DNA of 64,000 nucleotides from Locusta migratoria. Taxonomy: Eukaryota; Arthropoda; Insecta; Orthoptera; Acrididae. A model generated the notes under the pieces. The model was not told the origin of the DNA, searched no databases, and saw only the letters and a list, made by a program, of their open reading frames with translations. This document shows, one piece after another, positions 44,759-55,594 of this stretch (position 1 is the first letter of the stretch; the number at the start of each line of letters is the position of its first letter). Made by a program: the position numbers and the translations under genes. The stretch lies in NCBI GenBank assembly GCA_026315105.1, contig CM048746.1, positions 143,450,730 to 143,514,729 of the forward strand. Reading direction: 5' to 3'.

Positions 44759-45329
44759 AGGAATATGTGTCGCAAGAATAACTATCACCAACAGGGCGCA
44801 GCTGTTTGAATTCGTCGTTTTGAACAGATCGTAGCCATACCGCCATCCTCGGATGGGACTTTCTTCAGGTATCCCAGGCTGTCACTGACTGTTGAAAATC
44901 TGAGCTACAAAGTGAGAGAGCCGTTCCGTCGATTACACGTAACACGAACTTCCCTGGGAGGTTATTTCCTGTCGAGAATGTTGAGGTTCCATCTTTAACG
45001 ATGAGAAGAGTTCCAGACAGCAATCAAGATGACCAGCTGAATTGTGAAGAACTTGTCGATCGCAAAAAGCTAATCAGTCCAGTGTGTTACCACTGCACCA
45101 TCTTGATCGGCGTTGTTTATAGTAAAGTTGTGAATTAAATGAATGTATGAATGTTACGTATCACTTGTATTTAGATTTCTATCTTTGTAGGTTTGGATAT
45201 TGTACTTGAAATTTTGTATATTACGCAAGAGAGCTTTATTTGTTATATATTCTCTGATAAATATAACATGTTTTTAGAAAAAACTGCGATAGACAGAGAG
45301 ATAAGAGATAGGTGAAGTTCTAAGTCATG

Positions 45330-45377
45330 GCAAGAATAAATAAATAAATACCCGTGTAACACCGGGTTTTCAGCTAG
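45330..45377 (+). mobile_element. Helitron 3' terminus
   Basis: GGCAAGAATAAATAAATAAA, then hairpin CCCGTGTAACACCGGG, TTTTCAGCTAG at the end (CTAG 45374-45377) and a following T. It is the same terminus as the complete Helitron at 52610-53537. The 5' end was not found, though the 200 AT-rich bases before it may belong. It directly abuts LINE-C sequence. Confidence 0.75.
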
Positions 45378-45604
45378 TCATCTACAAAAATAAGGAACAG
45401 TAACCGCCTTATAATATTTCCCTGATGAACGCCAGATATCACTTCTGTTTCACTCGATGGCTTTCCGTCAGTGACAACGTACTGTGTCCTTTCTGACAGG
45501 AAATCACAAATCCAATGCACAACTCTGGCGATATTCCTTAATCACACAACTTAATTAGAAGACCCATGTGAGGTACAGTGTCAAATATCTCCGGATATCT
45601 TATT

Positions 45605-46916
45605 TATTTTATATTGTTTTTCTTCTGTTTCATAGGACTAAATTGAGGAGTGAGACTCCATGGTCATGGAACAAGTCAATACATTAATTGTTACACAAGA
45701 ATGGTAACAGAAAATTTTTAAGTAGTCCTTTGCACACGACAATGCTAAGACAAAGTTAAAAGAATCAATAAAGAAAAAAATGAATTAGCTTAATTGTTTA
45801 ACTTTTCTAGGAGTTCCTCGACAGAATAAAAGGAGTGAGCCATGAGGAAACTCTTCAATTTAGATTTGAAAGCGTGTGGATTAGTGCTAAGATTCTTTAT
45901 TTCTTGTGGCAGCTTATTGAAAATGGATGCAGCAGAATACTGTACCCCTTTCTGCACAAGTGTTACGGTGGTGTGATGCAAATGTAGAATCGACTTCTGT
46001 CTAGTATTCACCGAGTGAAAGCTACTAACTCGTGGGAATAAGATGATATTATTAACAACCAACGACAGTAAAGAAAAAACGTATTGTGGCGCCAGAGTCA
46101 AAATTCCCAGACTACTGAAAAGCGGTCGACATGACGTTCGCGAACTTACACTAGATATTGCTCGAACCGCCCGTTTTTGAGCCAGAAATATCCCTTTTTT
46201 GCATCAGGCGAGTTACCCCAAGCCACGGTGGAGTAGCCGAGCGGTCTAAAGCACCTCGCTGCGGAGCGCGCGGTTGCTCGCCGTGGAGGTTTGAGTCCTG
46301 CCTGGGGCATGGGTGTGTGTGTTTGTCCGTAGGTTAGTTTACCTAGGTTTAAGTAGTTTGTAAGGTACGGACTGATGACCATCCTCTTTGGTCCGATAGA
46401 TTTATTAAAAAAATAAAAAGTTACCCAAAAAACAATGCCCTATGTCATAAGTGAGTGAAAGTAAGCGTAATAGACTACTTTTCGTGTTGAAAAATCACTT
46501 ATCTCAGATATTGTTCTAATGGTAAATATAGTAGAATTTAATTTTGGAACAAGATCCTGAACATGGGCTTTCCATGACAGTTTACTGTTTATATGAACAC
46601 CTAGAAATTTGAACTGTTCAGTCTCACTTATCACATGTCCATTATGTGTAATCAGAATGTCAGCTTTCGTCAAATTATGTATCAGAAATTATAAAAACTG
46701 AGTTTTACTGTGATTCAACATCAACTTGTTTTCTACAAGTCATGAACTTATCTCTTGAACTGCATTATTTGATAATGTGTCAATATTACGAGCAAAATCC
46801 TTCACTATCAACCTGGTATCATCAGCAAATAAAAATATTTTACAGTCACCTGTTATACTCGAAGGCATATCATTTATATAAATAAGAAACAGCAATGGTC
46901 CCAAAACAGACCCCTT
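45605..46916 (-). pseudogene. LINE-B copy nested in LINE-C, interrupted by SINE-1
   Basis: Minus-strand: a GSVLGPLLFLIYIND box (shifted in part), KIFLFADDTRLIVKD with intact FADD (about 46830), HNGHVISETEQFKFLGVHIN, SKLSWKAHVQDLVP and VVYYAYFHSLMTYDIVFW up to the SINE. After it come WGNSPDAKKG and, in the 46101-45790 frame, LAPQYVFSLLSLVVNN, LVQKGVQYSAASIFNKLPQE and VEELLEKLNN. The 3' UTR ends in ATAAAATAAATAAG. It is inserted in the RT of LINE-C between INSI and FDTVPH. 5' truncated just before the QGS box. Confidence 0.88.
46222..46418 (+). mobile_element. SINE-1 in LINE-B, with target-site duplication
   Basis: GTGGAGTAGCCGAGCGGTCT head, mutated B box AGGTTTGAGTCCTGCC, GGGGCATGGGTGTGTGTG, TTTAAGTAGTTTGTAAGGTA and ACTGATGACC. 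AGTTACCCCAA (46211-46221) and AGTTACCCAAA (46419-46429) form the duplication with one mismatch. Confidence 0.92.
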
Positions 46917-47100
46917 GGATGGAATTGATATGACAACCCTTGTCGACAGCTCTCATCGAACCATGTGAGTAAAGAACTAGCTGTGTTTCACAAGTACTAT
47001 ATTTACTCAATACGTCTTGACTATGGGTCAATAGGTCGTTCTGTTCGACGACATTCATAATATTTCAGGAAAGTGTATATCCCAAGATCCTGCTGCAAAC

Positions 47101-49543
47101 TAGAGATGGCCAATCTGCTCCTGAACTGATTCAAAGAGCCAGATCCTTCTAAGGAGTGAGTGATAGATGAATCCGAAAAAGAGAGTGGTATTTCATCTGA
47201 TCCGAAAAATCCCTCTGGAAACAGCAATGAGCTGCATTACCACCCCTCGCCACAAGCTTCAGAAGTTTCGTAAGCCCCTTGCCACATGCTTCAGAAGTTT
47301 CCTAAGCTACAAAATAAATGTGGTATAGACCATGTGCAAGTATAAAACTGTAAAACAGTATAAAACTAAACACATGCATCATCTCCGCACTGCGAGTCGA
47401 GAATCGGTGAGTCGAGAGTCAGCAAGTCGCGCAAGCAGCATGATTCAGTGAGTGCACGGCTCTGGAATCCCGCTGCCTAGCTGCTCCGCACGACTCCGGC
47501 GATCAAGGCGATCCGACCACCAACTGAGTTGGTGAGTTAAGTGGTTCACCGGTTCACCTCTCCACACTACCCACCGAACTCTGCTCGCTTGCGGAGCCGC
47601 CCATGTAGCGCGCTGCTCATTATTCCCCCCACTCCTTGGGCGAACCGCATGGTGCCGAACAAAGCGACTACGGGCATCTTTCTGTTCCCTCAACTTCTGT
47701 GTTCTGCTAAAGCTTGCAGCTCACTTACAGAAACGATCATCTGAAGCAACAGAAACCCTCATATAGGCAAATGTCCTATTCCGAATAGTATTCGAGATGA
47801 AACGTATTTATTGAATGTTATATGTTTTTTCTTAATAACAGGAAATCTGCAGTTTTCAGCAAAAACGCGTTACAGTACAAAATTAAACTATATAAAATTT
47901 CCGCGAAAAAGATCCTACTCCATTTTTCTTGAAGACTTGTAGTTTGCATGAAGGGAGCAAGAGAGACAAAGTCTTGTGCAATGTGCCTGCTCTGTTGCTT
48001 AGATTTTGTAAGCCCATATCACGCAGTTTCGTGACTTGATAGACAAGGATCCTGTAACAAATTACGCGTCTTTTATGCATCTACACTATTTCGGCATGTT
48101 GAAAACAATGTTCTATAAAATCGAATAACAAAGAAAATAATGTGCATTAATGTTTTCTATCTCTGAAACCATTCAGTTTCGGGAATGTGATTAGAAATTT
48201 TTTCTGCTGGCGTAAAATCTTTGACAGTAACAACAAACTTGTTATCCAAGAGAGAGAGAACACTAGGATGTCAAACGAGATGTGTCTAAAATTACGTTTC
48301 TGAGTAAAATATCTTGCTATATTGTTTCATTACGAATTTAATGTGTTTGGTACAGTGTGTGTTTGCAATTAAAGGTAAAATATATTGGAAAGTACTTAAA
48401 AATAATTTGACTTGCTCTGTATAGAGGATATGTAAAATTTTTCACAAATAACAGGTGAAAGGGTTGTAGTTACAGGAATTAAAATATAAGATGGAACGAA
48501 AATCGTACCAGCAACTGCAAAACTTAGAATATAGGAGCCCGGAACGCTACCCCTGTACTACGCCGACTTTAAGAGTATCACCGCCGTTATTTACCTAATT
48601 ATTTCTTTCGGTAAGACTCTCTTCGAACTTAATCATTTGTTGTTGCTTTGTACTCACGAAATAAAAATTCATTCACGACATAGTTGAAAGAATCTGTACA
48701 CGTCGTCGTATTTTCGAAGAATTTGGCTGGAGATCTTCACAGTCTTTTTTCGTATTTGAAGTTATGAATGAAATAGTCCACGAACATTTCTCGCTTTGTC
48801 AATTTAATGGCCGTTAGTCTTTTGACGCCTTATTTCCTAAATAAAATTAAACTTTATTGCTTACTATGGAGCTATCATTATTTTACTGTTTATGAGTGCA
48901 AGACTTTAGAAACAGCTGATCGGTTCTAGTGGCCATCTTGTAGCGAGAAGCTGTCGCGCTCACATAAGACACCCGATCATGTCGCCAAATGTTGCTGCTT
49001 GTTGCGTCGCTTAATATCGCGCGCTGACGCTCGTTTTTGTCGCTCACGTAGTACGCGCCATTAGTGCGCATGGCTATTTCGCTGCGGCAGTTGCCACGTC
49101 CTGCATGGACCTCTCGCGCTATCACATTTCATTCAACTCTCTCAAACTCGCAAACTACTCACTGTATAAATATGGAACTAATATCATTTTATTCTTCAAA
49201 ATATTGTATTTTTTGAATGAAAGTATAAAAATATAAAAATAATATTTTTTTCTTTCTCCAATTATTCCACCTGCAAAAATATTTAAATTCCATTATAACA
49301 CTAAATCTTTAATGTAGATTAACTAACAAATTTTAATTCTCGAAACTACTAAGGACTAACAATAAAATTATTACTCTTCTTTCACAATATGGCCAAATCA
49401 GATAAAGGTGTAGTGAGAAAAAAGCAATGTGACATCGTTTTACATTTTTTATCAGTTGTTGAGCCATGAAAAAGAACAAGATCATCCGAGTGAGTGACTA
49501 TTTGTGATTCCATCTATGAAAAGATCGGTTTTGCCCATCTCTA
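47101..49543. mobile_element. Non-autonomous hAT-type element with 8-bp duplication
   Basis: 2.44 kb inserted in LINE-C. Left tip TAGAGATGGCCAATCTGC, right tip (complement) TAGAGATGGGCAAAACCG. Flanking 8 bp are CTGCAAAC (47093-47100) and CAGCAAAC (49544-49551), and the LINE-C reading is collinear across the gap. The TAGAGATGGxCAA tip and 8-bp duplication are typical of hAT elements. The inside is AT-rich, apart from a GC-rich stretch at 47400-47700, with no transposase motif. Frames at 47445-47693 and 48883-49125 are short and featureless. Confidence 0.82.
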
Positions 49544-50695
49544 CAGCAAACTGTCGTCAATTATATAGGCCTGCAATCCCACGGATCACTCCTACTGTCT
49601 TTTTTGTATATTGGGGTGACTTGTACAATTTTACTTCATCTTCTTTCGTGAAGGAATTTCGAAAAGCTGTGTTAAGCAATTCTGCTTTAGCAGAACAGTC
49701 TTCAGTAGCAACACCATTGCTAACGTTTAATGAAGGTATTGATTGTTTTTTACCGCTAGTATACTTTACATACGATCATAACTTCTTAGCATTCTTTACC
49801 AAATTATGTGATAGGGCTTTGTTGGTGAAACTTTATAAGCTTCGAGCAAAAATTATAGTTTCTGAGGATTTTGTGTCCGTTTAGATTTGGCATGCTTTCT
49901 TCTTTGCTTTTGCAAGAGTGATCTAATCTGTTTCGTGTACCACGGTGTATCAGACCCCTCTTTTGGTGTTATGTTTGACATAAATCTTTCAATGGTTGTC
50001 GATATTATTGCTTTGGACGTAACCCACATCTTACCTACACTAACATTGTTAGTTTCGAAAGAATGGAGTTTTTCACAAAGGAAAGCGTTAATCGAATTTT
50101 TATCTGCGTTTTTGAATAGATACAATTTTCGTTGAATTTGGGCATATTTGGGTAATCCGATATTCCTTTTCGCTTCGATAACTCTGCGTTCACTACTCCC
50201 TGTTTTCATGCTCTTTATTAGATCCAAATTATTTGTTGCTAAATGGTCAAGTATATTTTTACAACCATTTACTGTTCTAGTTGGTTCATGAACTGCTTGA
50301 AGTAATATTCCGAGAATGCGTTCAGTACGATTTTGGACCATGTTTTACGCTTTCCCCCGATTTTAAACATGTATTTTTGCCAACTTATCGAAGGTAATTT
50401 AAAGTCGACACCAATTAAAATTGTATGTTTGTGGATGTATTTGTAATTTGGTCCAAACTTTCTTTTAACATTTCTGCAATCGTGTCATCTAAGTCAAGGG
50501 GTCGGTAAAAAGAGGCACTTATTAATTTATGCTTGTTGTCATGTATAAGCTCTGCCCATACCAACCATAGGAACTATCTACCTCAATTACGCCACACGAT
50601 AAATCGCTTGTCACAGCAATAAATGCGCCACCATCTGTTTTATTCAGTCTATCCTTTCTGAATACCATGTGGCCCTTCTTGAGGAAAATGGAAAA

Positions 50696-51176
50696 TCTTT
50701 ACTGTAGATTGATAAGCCATAGTGGATATCAGATGTGGGCTTCTTCACTGTTGTTGCTCAGAATTTACAAATACTAAACACATCATTACAAGGCAGAGAT
50801 GACTTTTTTTTTTAATTTAGCGCAGTCTGTGTTCGGCATTTGTAAAAATTAACTCTTTCAGAAGGACCTAGATAGTAAAACATTTACTCATTTTATATGG
50901 CTGAAGAAAATTTCTGAAAGCTTTACTTTAGTTCATGTGCAAATACAAGATAATTTAAGTTGAATGTCTGCCTTGCTGCAAATATAAATGTCAGATTTTG
51001 TTATTTTACAACACTTAATACAGCATTTTGATTTTTCTAAACTCCTTTCCTAGTTGTTGTGGAGGATGTCTGTCCCGTTTTACCACCAGTTATTACTGTT
51101 TCAGCAGCTGTAGAGTTTGAGCTACTGGTAATTCCAAAGGAGAAAGGACTAAAGGGTGTTAAACGTAGCGGTTTAC
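50696..51176. other. No gene recognised
   Basis: AT-rich spacer between LINE-C copy 2 and a SINE. Confidence 0.5.
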
Positions 51177-51188
51177 AAATATTGAGTT

Positions 51189-51392
51189 GCCGGCCGCGGT
51201 GGCCGAGGAGACTGAGGCGCTCCAGTCACGGTCTGCACGGCCACTACGGTCGGGGGTTCGAATCCCCCCTCGGGCATGGATATTTGTGCCGTCTTAGTTC
51301 GTAAGTAGTTCATAAGTAGTTTGTAAGTTTACGGACTGATGACCCCGTAGTTAAGTCCCATAGACTTTACAAACATTTGAACATTTGATTTG
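51189..51392 (+). mobile_element. SINE-1, perfect 12-bp target-site duplication
   Basis: Complete: GCCGGCCGCGGTGGCCGAGG, B box GGGTTCGAATCCC, CTCGGGCATGGATATTTGTG, TTTACGGACTGATGACCCCG and ACAAACATTTGAACATTTG. AAATATTGAGTT is duplicated at 51177-51188 and 51393-51404. It is nearly identical to the copy at 7527-7725. Confidence 0.96.
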
Positions 51393-51511
51393 AAATATTG
51401 AGTTTTGGAGGAAAAGTATCCTACAACAATAGTAGGCCACGAGACTGATCGCCATATATGAGACCACTTAAATGGGTGATTCAGCGTACTCATTTACATT
51501 GGAAACAAGAA

Positions 51512-51513
<2 letters not shown>

Positions 51514-51566
<53 letters not shown>
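51514..51566. repeat. (GA)26 microsatellite
   Basis: Uninterrupted GA repeat. Confidence 0.98.
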
Positions 51567-51971
51567 ACTTTATTACACGCTGTTCCCAGTGCAATGTAAC
51601 AATAATAATAGTGTTCTAACTCCGTTATTCCTGATAATAAGCGTATAAGTGAGAAAGGGTTTACAATGTGATTGATATTATGCTTAACGTTTGTTGAAAA
51701 GCACTAAATAGTGTCATTATGAAACACTAGATGATTATAGGGTGGGTAATTTGTCCTTTATTTTAAGCAAAAACATGCCATCGACTTATTATTTATGACG
51801 GCATTTGTCTTGAACTACGTGCCTTACATTGATATAATTTTTCTGGTGCATTAAGTGACCATTGTTGTGAACTGAAGCAGTAGTTAATATAAGCAATGAT
51901 TGAATACGTGATGAAGTTTGACCCAGAAAGAGCGAAAATCTAACAAGTGATAAAACTTTTTCCGTTCCTTA

Positions 51972-51973
<2 letters not shown>

Positions 51974-52015
<42 letters not shown>

Positions 52016-52046
52016 TGTGTGTGTGTGTGGCGGGGGGGGGGGGGGG
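51974..52046. repeat. (TG)n microsatellite with G run
   Basis: TG repeat to about 52029 with one TCTG interruption, then GGC and a 15-base G run. It has the same TG-then-G arrangement as 16721-16756. Confidence 0.97.
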
Positions 52047-52154
52047 AGGGACGGGTTACGTGCTAGAATAACTTTCGTGAAGGTATCGAATAATGTACAA
52101 ACTATATTGGAAGTCGCAAAGTGTTATAATTTTAGAGTAATGGAAGGAAGGAAG

Positions 52155-52402
52155 GAAGCTTGGAGTTTAACGTTCCGTCGACAGCTTGGTCATTAGAGAC
52201 GGAGCTTACGGTCGGAGTGTTTTGGGTAAGGATTTGGAAGGAAATCGGCCGTGCCCTCTCAAAGAAACCATCCCGACATTTGCCTGGAATGATTTACGGA
52301 AATCACGGAAAACCTAAATCTGGATGGCTGGAGCTGGATTTGAAACACCGTCCTACCGAATGCGAGTGCAGTGCGTTACCACTGTGCCACGTCGCTCGGT
52401 TT
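52155..52402 (-). mobile_element. SINE-3, tRNA-derived (GGCACAGTGG head)
   Basis: Minus strand: CGACGTGGCACAGTGGTAAC (A box), ACTGCACTCGCATTCGGTAG, B box TTTCAAATCCAGC, then AGATTTAGGTTTTCCGTGAT, TTCCGTAAATCATTCCAGGC, AAATGTCGGGATGGTTTC and GGGCACGGCCGATTTCCTT. The order is that of a SINE widespread in insects (recalled). The tail ends in GGAAG repeats near 52140-52160. Confidence 0.85.
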
Positions 52403-52609
52403 CGAGAAATGGATGCGCAAACTTGGAATATTTGAGTGTCAACAGCTTTAAGACAAACACAACCGTTTCCGAATGTAGTAGTTGTCTTATCGTGTTAAAC
52501 TTTATATAAGGTTTTATCTCATAAAGAACAGATTTCTAATGAATTCTGGATTTTTAAATTCAGTCAATAATTACGCGAAACATTGAAGATGTATTTAGGA
52601 CACTGAAAA

Positions 52610-53537
52610 TCTAATATATAAAGCAGAGTGTCCGTATATTTGTACGTGTTGCATACAAATCTACAGCTTTGTTTCAATCTTCATGATATTTTGTAAACGT
52701 AAGCTTAAATCCATGAGGACGGTCGCCGTAAGTGTAAGAATCACATACGATGTATAGTTCACGAGATATGACGTCATAAACAATGAGATGCGCGAAAAAC
52801 TGCTGCATTTTGCGACAATGCTGCTCATTTTCTCCTAAACCATTGGACCGATTGCAACCAAATTTGGTACACACAATCTTTAGCATGACGTAACAATTTC
52901 TGCATGGTTAAGAATCACAAACTGCACATGGTTCAAAAGATATTACGTCATGACCAATAGAAATCGCAAAAAATGCCATATAATGCGGCGACACTTTCGA
53001 AATACACTGTAAGAGAATGACAGTACTTAGCGACTTGCAACAAACTTTAAATATAATTTCAAACCTTTATTAATGTTTTTCTCGCTGGAAACCATAGTAA
53101 AATGAAGAAAGGAAAAAAGTTTCTCGCTTACTACTTCTCCGCTATTTATGGAGTAAAACTATGGCTCTCGGTAGGACGTTACAGTTTATAATTTGAACAC
53201 TACAAATTGTAGCGACAGGAAATTTTACAGACAGTATACACATATATAGTTGAATGTAGCTTCTAAATTGTATCACATTCGGAGACGTTGTTCATGAGAT
53301 ATGAGCACGTAAACAGTAACGTTCATGGAAAATTGCTCCATCCGGCTGGAAGCGAAAGCAGTTTACTTCCATAGAGCTACAAGGTAAGGAACAGAATGAA
53401 ACAGAGTACACCCAACGAATACCCATTATATCCCAAGAGATTCTACAGACTTACAGCCCTTATTCAAATGAATATATACCTGAAAAATGGCAGGAATAAA
53501 TAAATAAATACCCGGGCAACGCCGGGTTTTCAGCTAG
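52610..53537 (+). mobile_element. Non-autonomous Helitron, complete
   Basis: Starts 5'-TC (52610-52611) after an A and ends with hairpin CCCGGGCAACGCCGGG, TTTTCAGCTAG (CTAG 53534-53537), followed by T. This is the A|TC...CTRR|T signature of Helitrons. It has no terminal inverted repeats and no coding capacity (no Rep/helicase). Internal motifs GACGTCATAAACAATGAGAT and ACCGATTGCAACCAAATTTG recur in related elements. It depends on an autonomous Helitron for rolling-circle movement. Confidence 0.85.
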
Positions 53538-53539
53538 TA

Positions 53540-54050
53540 GGATATTATATTGTAGAGTCATACTCTGATGAAACGTGTATCTCGCTTCGAAACAGCACCT
53601 TAGGTCTGCTGCTCGCATGGGTACGGTAAGTGGGCACCTTTGGATAATCCAAGTAGGTGAACTAAATATGGCTTTTCAAAAGTAGCCAGCTTTGGAAGTC
53701 TCGTGAGAGACGTTCGGATGGTGGGGAAGAGCGCTGGACGATACGCAGCCGTGCAGGTAGAAGAGTGAGAAGGATTGTGGCAGGATGGAACGTTTGCTCA
53801 GGAAGGGAACGTCTGGTCAGGCGGATTAGGCCGACCCTCCGCCACCGCTGGTTCCCTTTGTGTCTGCCTCGCTTTGTGCGCGGTCGCTGCGGACGCTGGG
53901 GACGCTACCTCTGTTCGGCTCTGTCTGGTCCGGGGCCAGTGACCTGGCATAAGCGTCCACTATTGGAGGCATCCTTGGGTACGTGCTAAACGCCGTGTAA
54001 CACGAAGGTATTCTGATTTCCAGTCCATGCTGTACAGCAATCAGAATAAA
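53540..54050. other. No gene recognised
   Basis: 53700-53990 is GC-richer and open in two frames, but carries no motif. Confidence 0.45.
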
Positions 54051-54101
54051 TATTCCTTCAGTAAAAAACCGCCATGATTGCAAATTGTTTTATTAACTAA
54101 T

Positions 54102-54142
54102 GACGCGTTTCGCCCTTTAGCAGGGCATCTTCAGATTATCTG
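54102..54142 (-). ncRNA. Hammerhead ribozyme-like motif, left foldback arm
   Basis: Complement: GATAAT, CTGAAGA (54134-54128), extra T, stem GCCC/GGGC with loop TGCTAAA, GAAA (54111-54108), palindromic ACGCGT, C (predicted cleavage after GTC), ATTA pairing with TAAT to form stem I. All invariant core bases are present. Confidence 0.65.
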
Positions 54143-55166
54143 CGTGACAGAATTTACAAAAAATGACAAGGCTGAATTACAGACGGGTATATTTTGTGTT
54201 AAGAAGAAAGTATAAATGGTAAACAAAGCGTACAATGCGTTCTCCGTGGTGTGACACCGTAAGTTGTTTTGCGGTGTTTCTATTTTTCTGGAATTTTTTG
54301 GATTTCGTTGTAGCCCTACAAATGATCGGGTAACAACGAATTACAGTTGCAACATACTCGGTAAAGATGTGAGAAACATGAAACCGATTTTTAAGATTAC
54401 CTTAATAGAAGCGGTTGTCTCTGGTGATACAAGATAAGCCCATGTTTACAATTGCACTCACGGGCGGTGGGCGGGCGTGGTGTGCTGCTCCGCCGACTTG
54501 TACAGACTAACTAAGGGAATGTGGGTAGGGAGTGACATAGGAAGCCGGTGTATAAGACGGGATGGATGAAATCTAGCTATCTTAATACAAATTTAACGAA
54601 AGGGAGGTTATTAAGCAGGACAGAAGTTACATAGGAACATCCCAACATACCAACATAAATTATTAACTTCTGTCCTGCTTAATAACCTCCCTTTCGTTAA
54701 ATTTGTATTCGGATAGCTAGATTTCATCCATCCCGTCTTATACACTGGCTTCCTATGTCACTCCCTACCCACATTCCCTTAGTTAGTCTGTACAAATCGG
54801 CGGAGCAGCACACCACGCCCGCCCACCGGCCGTGAGCGCAATTGTAAACATGAGCTTATCTTGTATCACCAGAGACCACTGCTTCTATTAAAGTAATCTT
54901 AAAAGTCGGTTTTATGTTTCTCACATCTTTACCGAGTATGTCCCAACTGTAATTCGTTGTTACCCGATCATTTTAGGGCTACAAAGAAATCCAAAAATTC
55001 CAGAAAAATAGAAACACCGCAAAACAACTTACGGTGTCACACCACGGAGAACGCATTGTAAGCTTTGTTTACCATTTATATTGTCTTCTTAACACAAAAT
55101 AAACCCATGTACCATTATACCCGTTTGTAATTCAGCCTAGTAATTTTGTGTAAATTCTGTCACACA

Positions 55167-55210
55167 GATAATCTGAAGATGCCCTATTAAAGGGCGAAAC
55201 GCGTCATTAA
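55167..55210 (+). ncRNA. Hammerhead ribozyme-like motif, right foldback arm
   Basis: Mirror of the left motif: CTGAAGA (55173-55179), T, GCCC/GGGC with loop TATTAAA, GAAA (55196-55199), ACGCGTC, ATTA. The loop differs from the left arm by two bases, while core and stems are unchanged. Confidence 0.65.
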
Positions 55211-55362
55211 TTAACAAAACAATTTTCAATCAAGACGGTTTTTTACTGAAGGAACATGAAGGTATTCTCGTCAGAACGAACTATTATTTGCAGATTTATA
55301 ATCACCAGAAAAACCCGGCAGCGCTTCGCCGTGCCTTAGTCTGATATGAAATGGAAGAGTAA

Positions 55363-55364
<2 letters not shown>

Positions 55365-55429
<65 letters not shown>
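55365..55429. repeat. 65-base A homopolymer
   Basis: Uninterrupted A run. No retroposon body is recognised upstream. Confidence 0.97.
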
Positions 55430-55431
<2 letters not shown>

Positions 55432-55594
55432 ATCGCTAATGACATACATCATTCAAATCAATACACCTACTATGGACTCTCTGTGAACCTATATAAGCGT
55501 GTAGCAAGTCCCAAATTGACAACAGTTGGGGGAAATATGTTAACAAAATAATTTTATGAGATTAGCGTCGTTAGTCATTTATCATGTAAAATGA

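Larger units (their letters stand above)
39690..45125 (+). mobile_element. Gypsy-type LTR retrotransposon fragment, split by a DNA transposon
   Basis: Pieces in order: a probable 5' LTR end (about 39690-39930) with a TATA box at 39787-39794, a TGGTGGAGGAGCCGGGT leader, gag (about 40200-40684), the DNA transposon 40685-43928, the rest of gag with a zinc knuckle (43929-44330), and the protease (44590-44758) with a short stretch after it (GWDFLQVSQAVTDC). Reverse transcriptase, integrase and 3' LTR are not found. The next recognisable feature is a Helitron end at 45330. All frames are broken, so it is an old, inactive relic. LTR limits are estimates. Confidence 0.72.
45378..50695 (-). pseudogene. 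LINE-C second copy, broken by LINE-B, SINE-1 and hAT insertions
   Basis: Minus-strand, 5' truncated in the endonuclease (about 50695). In coding order: HMVFRKDRLNKTDGG and KHTILIGVDFKLPSI-type remnants (50690-50350), VHEPTRTVNGCKNILDHLA and SERRVIEAKRNIGLPKYA (50341-49853), RT upstream blocks to 49552, [hAT 47101-49543], ENDLLT-type VVEQNDLLTHSQDVLSKYS and CETQLVLYSHGSMRAVDKG (47060-46917), [LINE-B 45605-46916], FDTVPHMGLLIKLCD, GFVISCQKGHS, and ISGVPQG degenerate (45600-45378). The reading order is fully collinear with the near-complete copy at 25576-29755. Many shifts and stops make it the oldest layer of this stack. Confidence 0.88.
54053..55254. mobile_element. Foldback (long inverted repeat) element, hammerhead-bearing, probably Penelope-derived
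   Basis: Two arms of about 580-590 bp (54053-54629 and 54664-55254) are complementary almost base for base around a 34-bp loop. Outer tips read TTCCTTCAGTAAAAAACCG inwards. No open frame of note. Near each outer end sits a hammerhead-like motif facing outwards (54102-54142 minus, 55167-55210 plus). GAAGGTATTCT occurs at 54004-54014 and 55259-55269 and could be a target duplication if the element begins about 40 bp further left. Inverted terminal repeats with hammerheads are known for Penelope-like elements, so this is likely a pair of such repeats without the coding part. Confidence 0.8.

Noticed and set aside
53570..53605. Another hammerhead (CTGATGA ... CGAAAC)
   Set aside because: Stem II would need a bulge and only four weak pairs, and stem I does not form; most likely chance.
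54500..54790. Bidirectional promoter or terminator hairpin in the palindrome centre
   Set aside because: The complementarity extends over the entire 590-bp arms, so it is a foldback element and not a terminator.
54004..55269. GAAGGTATTCT direct repeats as target duplication of the foldback
   Set aside because: The left copy is about 40 bp away from the start of the inverted arm while the right copy is close; kept as a possibility but not used to set the ends.
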